From assembly GCF_009668025.1 (NCBI RefSeq), contig NZ_WJXZ01000014.1, positions 1,397,097-1,461,096 of the forward strand: 64,000 nt of DNA. Direction: 5' to 3'. This stretch comes from Larkinella terrae. GTDB lineage: Bacteria; Bacteroidota; Bacteroidia; Cytophagales; Spirosomataceae. Below the pieces are notes generated by a model. It saw only the letters and a list, made by a program, of their open reading frames with translations. It was not told the origin of the DNA and searched no databases. Positions 44,386 to 53,120 of the stretch are shown here, piece after piece (position 1 is the first letter of the stretch; every line of letters begins with the position of its first letter). Position numbers and translations under genes: made by a program.

Positions 44386-45270
44386 ATGGAAGAACCAATA
44401 AAACCGCATCAGGCCGAACGGGGACAGAAATCAACGCTGGTTGGCATTGTGGTCAACGTTGGGCTGGTGCTGGTAAAGGGAACTGCGGGCTGGCTGGGCA
44501 ATTCCTACGCCCTGATTGCCGACGCGATGGAATCCGCCACCGACATTGTAACCTCAATTTTTGTCTGGGTGGGACTTCGAACGGCGGCCAGGGCGCCCGA
44601 CCAAAATCACCCGTTTGGGCATGGAAAGGCCGAACCGCTGGCCGCTATTGTGGTGGCGATGGCGCTCGTTGGAGCGGCCATTTTGATTGCGGTGCAAAGC
44701 ATCCAGAATATTCAGCAACCCCATAAAACCCCGGCAGCCTATACGCTGGTGGTGCTGGCGGGCGTCGTGATCGTGAAGGAAATCCTGTTCCGGCGCATTG
44801 CACAGGTGGGAACCGAGACGGAAAGCAGCGCCGTGAAAGCCGATGCCTGGCACCACCGCAGCGACGCCATTACCTCGCTGACGGCTTTTGTGGGCATCAG
44901 CATTGCCCTGATTGGCGGGCCGGGCTACGAAAGTGCCGACGATTGGGCGGCTTTGCTGGCGTCGGCGTTCATCATCTACAACGCCTACCACATTTTCCGG
45001 CCGTCATTCGGCGAAATCATGGACGAAACGCCCCCCGGCGACTGGCAAAAAGAGCTGGAGACGATTGCCATGGGCGTGGACGGCGTCAGGGGAATCGACA
45101 AATTCCGGGTACGCAAAACCGGTTTTGAATATTTCATCGATCTACATGTAACTGTGTCGGGCGATATTCCGGTTCGGAAAGGACATGACATTGCCCATAA
45201 GGTAAAAGAAGCCATTCTGGCCGAAAAACCGGCGGTTTATGATGTGCTGATTCACATTGAGCCGGAGTGA
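44386..45270 (+). CDS. Cation diffusion facilitator (CDF) transporter
   Basis: A 294-residue CDF protein with six predicted helices. NSYALIADAMESATDIVTS carries the first metal-binding motif, but the common HSxxD is AMESATD here (ESxxD). The second site is KADAWHHRSDAITSL with HxxxD. The cytoplasmic C-terminal domain (about 205-294, MDETPPGDWQKELETI, DKFRVRKTGFEYFIDLHV) is complete. It exports Zn2+, Fe2+, Mn2+ or similar ions. The first-site variant makes the metal uncertain. Confidence 0.9.
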   Translation: MEEPIKPHQAERGQKSTLVGIVVNVGLVLVKGTAGWLGNSYALIADAMESATDIVTSIFVWVGLRTAARAPDQNHPFGHGKAEPLAAIVVAMALVGAAILIAVQSIQNIQQPHKTPAAYTLVVLAGVVIVKEILFRRIAQVGTETESSAVKADAWHHRSDAITSLTAFVGISIALIGGPGYESADDWAALLASAFIIYNAYHIFRPSFGEIMDETPPGDWQKELETIAMGVDGVRGIDKFRVRKTGFEYFIDLHVTVSGDIPVRKGHDIAHKVKEAILAEKPAVYDVLIHIEPE

Positions 45271-45359
45271 AAGGCCACAATTAAATCATAAATGTTAAAC
45301 GCTGAATGTTGAATGTAAAAGTGGCTTGGCGCATTTAAGACCTGTTTGAGTTAATAAAA

Positions 45360-45474
45360 CCGTCCCGATGGGACGGCGTCCTTGTAGTCAGGTAGGAATG
45401 TCAATGAGTATATAGTTTCGTAGAAATGGCTCTTTAGAGATGGCTTAATGAACCAAATGCCGTTCCTACGGAAC
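45360..45474. repeat. Repeat-like element with two end palindromes
   Basis: It begins with CCGTCCCGATGGGACGG (45360-45376) and ends with GTTCCTACGGAAC (45462-45474). I recall similar dispersed sequences from other Bacteroidota genomes but cannot verify this here. It directly abuts the cytochrome remnant. Confidence 0.5.
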
Positions 45475-45486
45475 TTGAATGCACGC

Positions 45487-45621
45487 ATGGATCGCATTCT
45501 CATCCAGATCATTCAGAGGGGAGTGACCGACAAAGGAATGCCTGCGTGGGAAGGTGCGCTAAGCCCATCCGACATTGGAAAAATGGCGGATTTTATCCTC
45601 TCAAAAACCGAAAAGAATTAA
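45487..45621 (+). pseudogene. C-terminal remnant of a c-type cytochrome
   Basis: 44 codons from an ATG at 45487 to TAA at 45621 encode IIQRGVTDKGMPAWEGALSP followed by SDIGKMADFILSK. This is the end of a small cytochrome c: GMPAW holds the axial Met, and the last helix is the usual C-terminal one. The CXXCH part and the signal peptide are missing. The sequence upstream is a repeat element instead. I read it as a decayed gene cut by insertion or deletion. The remaining gap up to 45784 shows nothing else. Confidence 0.65.
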
Positions 45622-45784
45622 ATTCTCTCCGTTAAACTCGTTTAATCTCAGCGAAACAACCCGCTATTTTTCACTTTAAATACCCTATCTCTTCACCCGA
45701 AAATCACTCCTTTTTCGCCTAATAGTAGGAAAAAAGCGGTTTAAGTTGCTTTTTTATGCCGCATTCCAAAACCCTATAACGTAC

Positions 45785-47311
45785 ATGCGCATAAAGCAAT
45801 CCGCATCCTCCGAAGCAACCGGAGTCTGGCGGGTCATTACGGCCTCATCGGTCGGCACCCTCATCGAGTGGTACGACTTCTACATTTTTGGTAGTTTGGC
45901 TACCATTCTCTCCGTTCAGTTCTTCCCGAAAGATAACCCGACTGCCGGTTTTTTATCGACTCTGGCCACTTTTGCCGCCGGTTTTATCGTACGACCTTTC
46001 GGCGCTTTGGTGTTCGGTCGGCTGGGCGATCTGGTGGGCCGGAAATATACCTTTTTGTTGACGCTCGTGCTGATGGGCGGTTCCACGTTTCTGATTGGCT
46101 GCATTCCGGGTTACGAAAGCATCGGGATGCTGGCGCCGGGCCTCGTCCTGCTGCTCCGGCTCGTTCAGGGACTGGCGTTGGGTGGGGAGTACGGCGGGGC
46201 GGCTACCTACGTGGCCGAACACTCGCCCGACGGTAAACGCGGTTATTTCACCAGTTTCATTCAGACGACGGCCACGCTGGGGCTTTTCGTTTCGTTGGGC
46301 GTGATTCTGCTTACCCGGCAAGCACTGGGAACCGATATTTTCAACAACTGGGGCTGGCGGGTTCCGTTTCTGCTGTCGTCGATTCTGGTCGGAATTTCAA
46401 TTTATATCCGCCTGAAAATGTCGGAATCTCCACTTTTTCAGAAATTAAAAACCGAAGGAAAAGTCTCGAAAAATCCGCTGAAGGAGAGCTTTGGTCAGAA
46501 GGCCAATCTGAAAATGGTGCTGCTGGCGCTGTTTGGGGCCACGGCAGGGCAGGGGGTGATCTGGTACACGGGGCAGTTTTACGCGCTGTCGTTTATCCAG
46601 AAAGTTTGTAACGTCGAGTTTGTGCAGTCCAACTACATCATCGCCATTGCGCTGATGATCGCGACGCCGTTTTTTGTTATTTTCGGCGGCTTGTCCGACC
46701 GCATCGGTCGCCGGAACATTATGCTGGCCGGAATGTTTCTGGGCGTGCTGACCTATCGGCCCATCTACCGAGCCATGTACCACCTGGCCGATCTGAAACA
46801 AAAAAACGAACAAACCTTCCGGCGCGCGATTGAAACCAAGCAGGAGCGGATCGGCGACAGCAAAGAGTTTAAAACCACGACAGCCTCCGTTTCGTATTTC
46901 GACGATGGCACGGTTTACCGCGAAACGCAGCCCAAAACCGGTGGTACTCCGGCTGCGGTGGTGAAGGAAGTTACCCTGGGTGACGAAGCCTTCTGGCTGA
47001 TGACGGTGCTGGTTTTTATTCAGGTTTTGTACGTCACGATGGTCTACGGCCCGATTGCGGCCTTCCTGGTTGAACTGTTCCCGACCCGGATTCGGTATAC
47101 TTCCATGTCGTTGCCGTACCACATCGGAAACGGCGTTTTTGGCGGTCTGACACCCTTTATTGCGACCAGCCTGGTGGAAACTGCCAAGAAAACCCAGACG
47201 CTGGAAGCGTATCTGCAGGGGCTGTGGTACCCGATTGGTGTGGCCGCCGTCTGCCTCGTGATCGGGGCGTTGTACATCGATAAAAAACAGTATAAAACCG
47301 CTGACGACTAA
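45785..47311 (+). CDS. MHS-type MFS transporter, candidate acetate/short-acid importer
   Basis: A 508-residue MFS protein of the metabolite:H+ symporter group. SSVGTLIEWYDFYIFG, RLGDLVGRKYTF and GGLSDRIGRRN are the family motifs. After helix 9 an insertion of about 75 residues (MYHLADLKQKNEQTFRRAI to VKEVTLGDE) enlarges one loop. The family carries citrate, ketoglutarate, proline, shikimate and others, so sequence alone does not give a substrate. It is followed after 12 bp by a small two-helix protein and then by acs, which suggests acetate or propionate. I use the ATG at 45785, not a TTG upstream. Confidence 0.88.
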   Translation: MRIKQSASSEATGVWRVITASSVGTLIEWYDFYIFGSLATILSVQFFPKDNPTAGFLSTLATFAAGFIVRPFGALVFGRLGDLVGRKYTFLLTLVLMGGSTFLIGCIPGYESIGMLAPGLVLLLRLVQGLALGGEYGGAATYVAEHSPDGKRGYFTSFIQTTATLGLFVSLGVILLTRQALGTDIFNNWGWRVPFLLSSILVGISIYIRLKMSESPLFQKLKTEGKVSKNPLKESFGQKANLKMVLLALFGATAGQGVIWYTGQFYALSFIQKVCNVEFVQSNYIIAIALMIATPFFVIFGGLSDRIGRRNIMLAGMFLGVLTYRPIYRAMYHLADLKQKNEQTFRRAIETKQERIGDSKEFKTTTASVSYFDDGTVYRETQPKTGGTPAAVVKEVTLGDEAFWLMTVLVFIQVLYVTMVYGPIAAFLVELFPTRIRYTSMSLPYHIGNGVFGGLTPFIATSLVETAKKTQTLEAYLQGLWYPIGVAAVCLVIGALYIDKKQYKTADD

Positions 47312-47323
47312 TCATTTATCGCG

Positions 47324-47545
47324 ATGAACGCACTTAAAAAAATATTGGGTTTGGTCTGGATGCTCGCCGGACTCGCCCTGATGGTTGGCTTACCGTACGA
47401 AACGATCAAAAAACTGACTTCCGACACGGCCAGCGCCGAAGATTATGTTTTCTGGCTTGTGATTGTGGTCATTTTCCTGCCCATTACCGCCGGTTTGATT
47501 TTGTTTGGCCGGTACGCCTGGGCGGGGGAGTATGATAAGAATTGA
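47324..47545 (+). CDS. Small two-helix membrane protein (DUF6814-like)
   Basis: A 73-residue protein with helices at about residues 7-24 (ILGLVWMLAGLALMVGL) and 43-65 (YVFWLVIVVIFLPITAGLIL). The family name is from memory. It lies between an MHS transporter and acs, the same place that YjcH takes in the E. coli acs-yjcH-actP operon, though I see no sequence relation. A role as a transporter accessory subunit is inference. Confidence 0.75.
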   Translation: MNALKKILGLVWMLAGLALMVGLPYETIKKLTSDTASAEDYVFWLVIVVIFLPITAGLILFGRYAWAGEYDKN

Positions 47546-47665
47546 GGTTTGTTTTCGAACGTTTTTACCGCTGAAAGACAGATTTGAAGAACGCCGGCGA
47601 CCAACGTGTCAGATTAAAAGTAAATAATTGTAGTTTAGCAACCCGAACGATAGTATCTAACGAAT

Positions 47666-49579
47666 ATGAATTTTCAAATCCGAACCTTTGACGAGTATCA
47701 GGAGGCTTATCGGTACAGCGTTGAAGATCCCGAAGGCTTCTGGGCCGAAATTGCGCAGAATTTTCAATGGCGGAAACCGTGGAAAAAGACGCTCCAGTGG
47801 AATTTTGAAGAACCGAATGTGCAGTGGTTTGTAGGCGGAAAACTCAACATTACCGAAAACTGCCTGGATCGCCATCTGGCCGAGCGCGCCGACCAGCCCG
47901 CCATTATCTGGGAACCCAACGACCCGAACGAAGCTGGCGTAACCTTAACGTACCGCATGCTGCACGATCAGGTGTGCCGGATGGCTAACGTCCTGAAACG
48001 CAACGGCGTTGTTAAGGGCGATCGCGTCTGCATTTACATGCCGATGGTGCCCGAACTGGCCATTGCCGTACTGGCCTGCGCCCGGATCGGGGCCATTCAC
48101 TCGGTGGTTTTTGGCGGTTTTTCAGCTCAGTCGATAGCCGACCGGATCAACGACGCGCAGTGTAAACTGGTCATCACGTCCGACGGCGCGTACCGGGGCA
48201 ACAAGGAAATTCCGATGAAAGAAACCGTCGATGACGCGCTGGTTCAGTGTCCAAGCGTGCAGCGCGTGGTGGTTCTGACGCGGACGCGCACCCCGGTTTC
48301 GATGATCAAAGGGCGCGACGTCTGGATGGAGCAGGAGCTGAAACAGGTGACGGCCGACTGCCCCGCCGAGGAAATGGATGCCGAAGATATGCTCTTCATT
48401 CTTTACACCTCCGGTTCGACAGGCAAGCCGAAAGGCGTTGTTCACACCTGCGGAGGGTACATGGTGTACACGGCCTACACATTCCAGAATGTTTTTCAAT
48501 ACAATCCCGGCCAAGTTCATTTTTGTACGGCGGACATCGGCTGGATTACCGGCCATAGCTACATCGTGTACGGCCCCCTGGCCTGCGGAGCGACGTCTGT
48601 GCTTTTCGAGGGCGTTCCCACCTGGCCGGATAACGGACGGTTTTGGGATATTGTTGATAAACACCAGGTTAATATTCTGTATACGGCCCCCACGGCTATT
48701 CGCTCCCTGATGGGTTTTGGGCTGGAAAAAGTGGAAAGCCACGACCTCAGTTCCCTTCAGGTGCTGGGTTCCGTTGGGGAACCGATCAACGAAGAAGCGT
48801 GGCATTGGTACGATGATCATATCGGTAAAAACCGCTGCCCGATTGTCGATACGTGGTGGCAAACCGAAACCGCCGGAACGCTGATTTCCCCACTGGCCGG
48901 TATTACGAAAACCAAGCCTACCTACGCAACGCTGCCGCTGCCGGGCGTTCAACCGGTTTTGGTCGACGAAAACGGGCAGGAAATCGTAGGGAACGGCGTG
49001 AGCGGAAACCTCTGTATGAAATTTCCGTGGCCGGGCATCATCCGCACCACCTACGGCGATCACGAACGGTGTCGTCAGGCCTATTTCAGTACCTATAAAG
49101 GTCTGTATTTCACCGGCGACGGCTGTCTGCGCGACGAAGATGGCTACTACCGGATCACGGGTCGGGTCGATGACGTTTTGAACGTTTCCGGTCACCGCAT
49201 CGGAACGGCCGAAGTGGAAAATGCGATCAACATGCACACCGGCGTGGTGGAAAGCGCCGTGGTCGGTTACCCGCACGACATCAAAGGCCAGGGAATTTAT
49301 GCCTACGTCATTGCCGAAAATCAGGCAGCGCACAACGACAATGAATTGATGAAGCGGGACATTCTGGCGACGGTCAGCCGGGTTATTGGACCGATTGCCA
49401 AACCCGATAAGATTCAGTTTGTCACAGGTTTACCGAAAACGCGTTCCGGAAAAATCATGCGCCGGATTCTCCGGAAAATTGCCGAGGGCGAAACCGGTAA
49501 TCTGGGCGACACCTCGACGCTGCTCGATCCGGGCGTGGTGGAAGAGATCAAAAACGGCGCGCTGATCGGGGTGAAATAA
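47666..49579 (+). CDS. acs: Acetyl-CoA synthetase
   Basis: A 637-residue AMP-forming synthetase. The P-loop-like motif [18 protein letters not shown], the acyl-pocket region ([21 protein letters not shown]) and [10 protein letters not shown] are conserved. The C-terminal domain has [20 protein letters not shown] and [14 protein letters not shown] with the catalytic lysine that acetylation can switch off. The Trp in [10 protein letters not shown] fits acetate over longer acids. It lies 120 bp downstream of the small membrane protein. Confidence 0.96.
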   Translation: MNFQIRTFDEYQEAYRYSVEDPEGFWAEIAQNFQWRKPWKKTLQWNFEEPNVQWFVGGKLNITENCLDRHLAERADQPAIIWEPNDPNEAGVTLTYRMLHDQVCRMANVLKRNGVVKGDRVCIYMPMVPELAIAVLACARIGAIHSVVFGGFSAQSIADRINDAQCKLVITSDGAYRGNKEIPMKETVDDALVQCPSVQRVVVLTRTRTPVSMIKGRDVWMEQELKQVTADCPAEEMDAEDMLFILYTSGSTGKPKGVVHTCGGYMVYTAYTFQNVFQYNPGQVHFCTADIGWITGHSYIVYGPLACGATSVLFEGVPTWPDNGRFWDIVDKHQVNILYTAPTAIRSLMGFGLEKVESHDLSSLQVLGSVGEPINEEAWHWYDDHIGKNRCPIVDTWWQTETAGTLISPLAGITKTKPTYATLPLPGVQPVLVDENGQEIVGNGVSGNLCMKFPWPGIIRTTYGDHERCRQAYFSTYKGLYFTGDGCLRDEDGYYRITGRVDDVLNVSGHRIGTAEVENAINMHTGVVESAVVGYPHDIKGQGIYAYVIAENQAAHNDNELMKRDILATVSRVIGPIAKPDKIQFVTGLPKTRSGKIMRRILRKIAEGETGNLGDTSTLLDPGVVEEIKNGALIGVK

Positions 49580-49597
49580 GAGTAGTTTGGGGTTTTC

Positions 49598-49680
49598 GGT
49601 TTTCAGTTGACGGTATTCGGTGGCTGACGCGTTCTTGTTGAAGCTTGCGTCGACCACCGAATACTGTAACCTGAAAACCG
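49598..49680. repeat. Word-repetitive inverted repeat between convergent genes
   Basis: CGGTTTTCAG (49598) and CGGTATTCGGTGG (49611-49623) pair with CCACCGAATACTG (49654-49666) and CTGAAAACCG (49671-49680). It fills the space between the acs stop and the stop of the convergent FkbM gene. Confidence 0.75.
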
Positions 49681-49685
49681 TAAAC

Positions 49686-50546
49686 TTATTTCCCTTCCCT
49701 CCATTTAAACGGCGTGGCTACGACGTCGAAATGCTTCCAGTCCGTCATGTTTTCCCGTTTTAGGAGAACCTTGGGCGTGTCGGCTTCGAACTTCTCGATG
49801 TAATACAGATTGTACCCTTTTTTCTGAATGGAATCGTACAAATCGTACCGTTCCCTGGCCGGTAATCGTTTAAAACACTCAAATATGACCGTGGGCTTGT
49901 AGGTTGCCAGGAGCGTTTCGATGGATTTAATAATCTCAATATCAAGTCCTTCCGTATCGATTTTGATCAGCGATAATTTCGGAACCCGATCTTTATACTT
50001 ATCCGCTAAAAACCGCTCCAGATTGACAGCTTTGATCTTCTCTTTCAAACCGTATTTGCCGTGCGGGCTGTCTTCAACGGCCGAAATTCCCCCATTGCTA
50101 AACGTAGCTTCCGACGAATTATAAAAGTAATCGCCCTCATTGGTGGCAATCGCCAGTCGGTATGGTTCAATGTTGGTTTTGTCTTTATTGAGCGACGCGT
50201 TCTTATCCAATATTTTAAAAACCAGCGGGTTGGGGTCAAACGCCAAAACCAGACCGGTTTTACCGACGGCAAACGCCATTGGCATCGTGGTGTCGCCCAT
50301 GTGAGCGCCGATGTCGATGACAAAATCACCTTTTTTCGTAAATTCCTTGTAAAAATTGATGTCGGATAACTTGACGACATACGGAGTTTCCAGCAGCGGA
50401 TTCAGCCATTGCGCTACCTCAATTTGACCGTATTCCGGCAAGGTGACGCTAACAACCTGATAATCATATTCCCGACGCGTGCGCTTGATTTTCCGTCTCT
50501 CAATTTTTCGTTTAATGTAGTTAACCAGGTTGTCGAACATAGGCAT
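49686..50546 (-). CDS. FkbM-family methyltransferase
   Basis: A 286-residue SAM-dependent methyltransferase. Motif I is GDFVIDIGAHMGDTTMPMA, followed by VLAFDPNPLVFKILDKN and a late LIKIDTEGLDIEIIKSI block typical of FkbM proteins. Such enzymes O-methylate sugars or antibiotic scaffolds. No sugar genes are adjacent, so the target is unknown. The ATG at 50546 or 50540 is the likely start; the in-frame TTG at 50567 adds only seven residues. Confidence 0.85.
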   Translation of the reverse strand: MPMFDNLVNYIKRKIERRKIKRTRREYDYQVVSVTLPEYGQIEVAQWLNPLLETPYVVKLSDINFYKEFTKKGDFVIDIGAHMGDTTMPMAFAVGKTGLVLAFDPNPLVFKILDKNASLNKDKTNIEPYRLAIATNEGDYFYNSSEATFSNGGISAVEDSPHGKYGLKEKIKAVNLERFLADKYKDRVPKLSLIKIDTEGLDIEIIKSIETLLATYKPTVIFECFKRLPARERYDLYDSIQKKGYNLYYIEKFEADTPKVLLKRENMTDWKHFDVVATPFKWREGK

Positions 50547-50654
50547 GGAATGGGATAGGTTAGGCAATAAAACGATAAAAATTTAGATATCGAAACGCCC
50601 CTTGACTTCCAACGAATTGGCTCTCAAAAGGGTCTGATTTCAAAAAAAGCAATT

Positions 50655-51392
50655 ATGATACGACTACTACTGATTCTGGTCCTGTGCGGAGCATTGACGG
50701 GACTGACAACCGAGTCGCCCGCGTGTAGCTGCATCGATGGGGGCGGCTTTTTTGCAATTGCTGAAAATGCGGCCTGGCAGCCCGGCGTATTGATTGTGCG
50801 GGCGGAAGTCAAAAGCCAGGAAATGCACGGAATCGATGTGAAAATCCTGGAGATTATAAATGGAAGTGAAAAACGATCGACCATTCGGGTGTGGGGCGAC
50901 CCCGGTTTTATGTGCCGAACCTATACTACCGGTTTTAAAACCGGCGAACGATTGGTGCTGATCCTGAGCCGGATCAAAGACGCCAGCTACCAGGCGGAAG
51001 AAAATGGGGATTATTCGCTGGGCGGTTGCGGGACGTTTGTGCTTCGGGATGATGGAAAAAGCGTTATTGGGCGGATTACGGGAACTGACAAAGAAATGTC
51101 CAGCGACAAATTTTACCGTGAACTGAACGAACTGATTGACAAATACAGCCCGGATAAGGCCCGAATTTTTCCGGTTCCAACCGACAATACCCTGACGGTC
51201 AGCGTGCCCGATCTGAATCAGCCGACTCTTTCGATGCGAATCTTCACGCTGTCGGGACAACCGCTGCTCACCAGGCAATTGGAGGTCGGGCGACAACACC
51301 CCATCGATGTTTCAACCTGGCCGGTTGGGATGTATATCATTCTCTTCCGATCGGAATTTCAATCGTATACCCGGCGGTTTCTGAAACAATAA
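50655..51392 (+). CDS. Secreted Cys-rich domain with T9SS tail
   Basis: A 245-residue exported protein. After the signal peptide (RLLLILVLCGALTGLTT) the mature part starts near ACSC and shows a netrin/TIMP-like pattern (LIVRAEVKSQ, STIRVWGD, MCRTYTTGFKTGERLVLILS, SLGGCGTFVL). From about residue 170 (ARIFPVPTDNTLTVSV) it has a T9SS type A sorting domain ending in TRRFLKQ. It should be placed on or beyond the outer membrane by T9SS. The NTR-like call is structural intuition from the Cys pattern. Confidence 0.78.
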   Translation: MIRLLLILVLCGALTGLTTESPACSCIDGGGFFAIAENAAWQPGVLIVRAEVKSQEMHGIDVKILEIINGSEKRSTIRVWGDPGFMCRTYTTGFKTGERLVLILSRIKDASYQAEENGDYSLGGCGTFVLRDDGKSVIGRITGTDKEMSSDKFYRELNELIDKYSPDKARIFPVPTDNTLTVSVPDLNQPTLSMRIFTLSGQPLLTRQLEVGRQHPIDVSTWPVGMYIILFRSEFQSYTRRFLKQ

Positions 51393-51443
51393 CCCGGTTT
51401 TCAAGTCCGCAAGAATCGGGTTTCGGGGACGGGATGAAGGCGG

Positions 51444-51451
51444 TATTTTTG
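51444..51451 (+). promoter_or_regulatory. Candidate -7 box TATTTTTG for ada
   Basis: TATTTTTG matches TAnnTTTG, and TTTC at 51421-51424 stands 19 bp before it as a weak -33 element. The box ends 4 bp before the first ATG of ada. Transcription should therefore start at or inside the first codons, so the mRNA is leaderless or the true start is the ATG at 51474. Confidence 0.4.
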
Positions 51452-51455
51452 TTAC

Positions 51456-52325
51456 ATGCAAACGACAACAAACATGTACGAAACAGAAGCCAATCCCACG
51501 TATCAGCAAATTGCCCGGTCGATTGAGTTTTTGACCGACAACTTTCAGCAGCAACCCTCGCTGGCCGATGTTGCCGACCAGGCCAACCTGAGCGAATACC
51601 ATTTTCAGCGGTTATTTTCGGATTGGGCGGGCGTGAGTCCCAAAAAATTTCTGCAATACCTCACCCTCGATTTTGCCAAAGAACGACTGCGCAACGGTCT
51701 GACGCTGGCCGAAGCCGCCGACGAAGCCGGATTGTCGGGCACGGGCCGCCTGCACGATTTATTCGTGGTGCTGGAAGGGGTGACGCCGGGGCAATTCAAA
51801 CAGGCGGGCGAGGGCTTAACGATCCGTTATGCGGTTTTTGAAAGCCCGTTTGGTCCGTATCTGCTGGGAACGATCGGCGATAAAATCGTCAAACTGGAAT
51901 TTTTGGATGAAGCCGAGCCCACCGATCAGATCAGCATTGCAAACCGGTTTGCCGCCGAATGGCCCGAAGCGGTCCTGGTTCCGGATGCGCAAGCGCTCCG
52001 GCCCCTTGCCGACTCCATTTTTACGGATGCCGACCGCCAGCCGTTGCGGGTTCTGGTGAAGGCATCACCCTTTCAGCTCAAAGTTTGGGAAGCCCTGCTT
52101 CGAATTCCGGAAGGCCAAGTGGTTAGTTATGACCAGATTGCCGCAGCTATTGGCATGCCATTGGCCTCGCGGGCGGTCGGAACGGCCATCGGCTCCAATC
52201 CGGTTGGTTACCTCATTCCCTGTCACCGCGTGATCCGGAAAACCGGCCTGTTTGGGAATTACCGCTGGGGCGCTACCCGAAAAACCGCTTTACTGGGCTG
52301 GGAAGCGGCACATTCTTTGAAATAG
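51456..52325 (+). CDS. ada: Ada-like: AraC HTH plus O6-methylguanine methyltransferase, no zinc domain
   Basis: A 289-residue protein. An AraC-type HTH (about 10-105, SLADVADQANLSEYHFQRLF) is joined to a methyltransferase domain (about 120-289) with the active-site C256 in IPCHRVIRKTG. It would take methyl groups from O6-methylguanine and regulate genes. E. coli Ada also has an N-terminal zinc domain that reads methylphosphotriesters, and it is absent here. A separate small protein 0.8 kb downstream carries an Ada-type zinc domain. An ATG at 51474 is an alternative start. Confidence 0.92.
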   Translation: MQTTTNMYETEANPTYQQIARSIEFLTDNFQQQPSLADVADQANLSEYHFQRLFSDWAGVSPKKFLQYLTLDFAKERLRNGLTLAEAADEAGLSGTGRLHDLFVVLEGVTPGQFKQAGEGLTIRYAVFESPFGPYLLGTIGDKIVKLEFLDEAEPTDQISIANRFAAEWPEAVLVPDAQALRPLADSIFTDADRQPLRVLVKASPFQLKVWEALLRIPEGQVVSYDQIAAAIGMPLASRAVGTAIGSNPVGYLIPCHRVIRKTGLFGNYRWGATRKTALLGWEAAHSLK

Positions 52326-52330
52326 ACTTT

Positions 52331-52391
52331 AGAAGTGAGACAAGAGAATAAAGATGAAGGCGGTTTTGCTGAATTTGGATGGCAAAACCGC
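52331..52391. repeat. GAGACAAGAG half element and hairpin
   Basis: 52332-52350 repeats the left arm at 39651-39669. It is followed by GCGGTTTTGC (52360-52369) exactly complementary to GCAAAACCGC (52382-52391). This sits between ada and the oxygenase gene and may separate or modulate their expression. No T run follows. Confidence 0.65.
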
Positions 52392-52424
52392 TATTGTTCC
52401 ATCATGTTTATACATTTCTTTTAA

Positions 52425-53120
52425 ATGAAAACCGATCAGATTAATTGGGAAGAAGTTCATAAGTCGCTGAATGAGAATGGTTTCTTTGTCCTATCTCAGG
52501 TTTTAAACCCGGAAGAATGCCAGCAATTGATTGCGACGTATGATGAACCCGGTGCGTTCCGAAAAACGGTGGTGATGGAGCGGTTTGGGTACGGCGTCGG
52601 CGAATATAAGTATTTCAACTACCCGCTTCCCGATCTCATCCAAACTTTGCGGACGACCTTATATGAATCCATTTATCAGGTGGCCAATCAGTGGTCGGAG
52701 GCATTGAAATTGGGGGTGGACTATCCGTCCAACCACGCTGATTTCATTGAAATTTGTAATTATAATGGGCAAAACCGGGCGACTCCACTGCTGTTGAAGT
52801 ACGGCGAAGGCGGACTGAACATGCTGCATCAGGATTTGTACGGCGATGTTTATTTTCCACTGCAGGCTGTTGCGTTTCTGAGCGAACCGGGCGAGGACTA
52901 TACCGGTGGCGAGTTCGTCCTGACTGAACAGATTCCCCGGTCGCAGTCAAAAGCCACGGTGCTGACGCCGAAACGGGGTGACATTCTGCTCTTTACGACC
53001 CAGTTTCGACCCGAAAAGAGCAAAAGAGGGTATTACCGCGTGACGATGCGACACGGCGTGAGCAAGGTGCATTCCGGAAACCGGTACACGATGGGCATTA
53101 TTTTTCACGACGCGAAATGA
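52425..53120 (+). CDS. 2OG-Fe(II) oxygenase in the Ada group
   Basis: A 231-residue dioxygenase. The iron ligands fit H135 and D137 in MLHQDLYGDVYFP and H210 in RHGVSKVHSGNRY, and R220 would hold 2-oxoglutarate. It is not a clear AlkB by motif, though its position beside ada and an Ada-type zinc domain suggests demethylation of a nucleic acid or a related repair job. The stop overlaps the next ATG by 4 bp (ATGA), so translation with the zinc-domain protein is coupled. Confidence 0.88.
   Translation: MKTDQINWEEVHKSLNENGFFVLSQVLNPEECQQLIATYDEPGAFRKTVVMERFGYGVGEYKYFNYPLPDLIQTLRTTLYESIYQVANQWSEALKLGVDYPSNHADFIEICNYNGQNRATPLLLKYGEGGLNMLHQDLYGDVYFPLQAVAFLSEPGEDYTGGEFVLTEQIPRSQSKATVLTPKRGDILLFTTQFRPEKSKRGYYRVTMRHGVSKVHSGNRYTMGIIFHDAK

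Noticed and set aside
48122-49333. 403-codon minus-strand ORF opposite acs
   Set aside because: Shadow of acs; no recognisable motif and no gene-like context.
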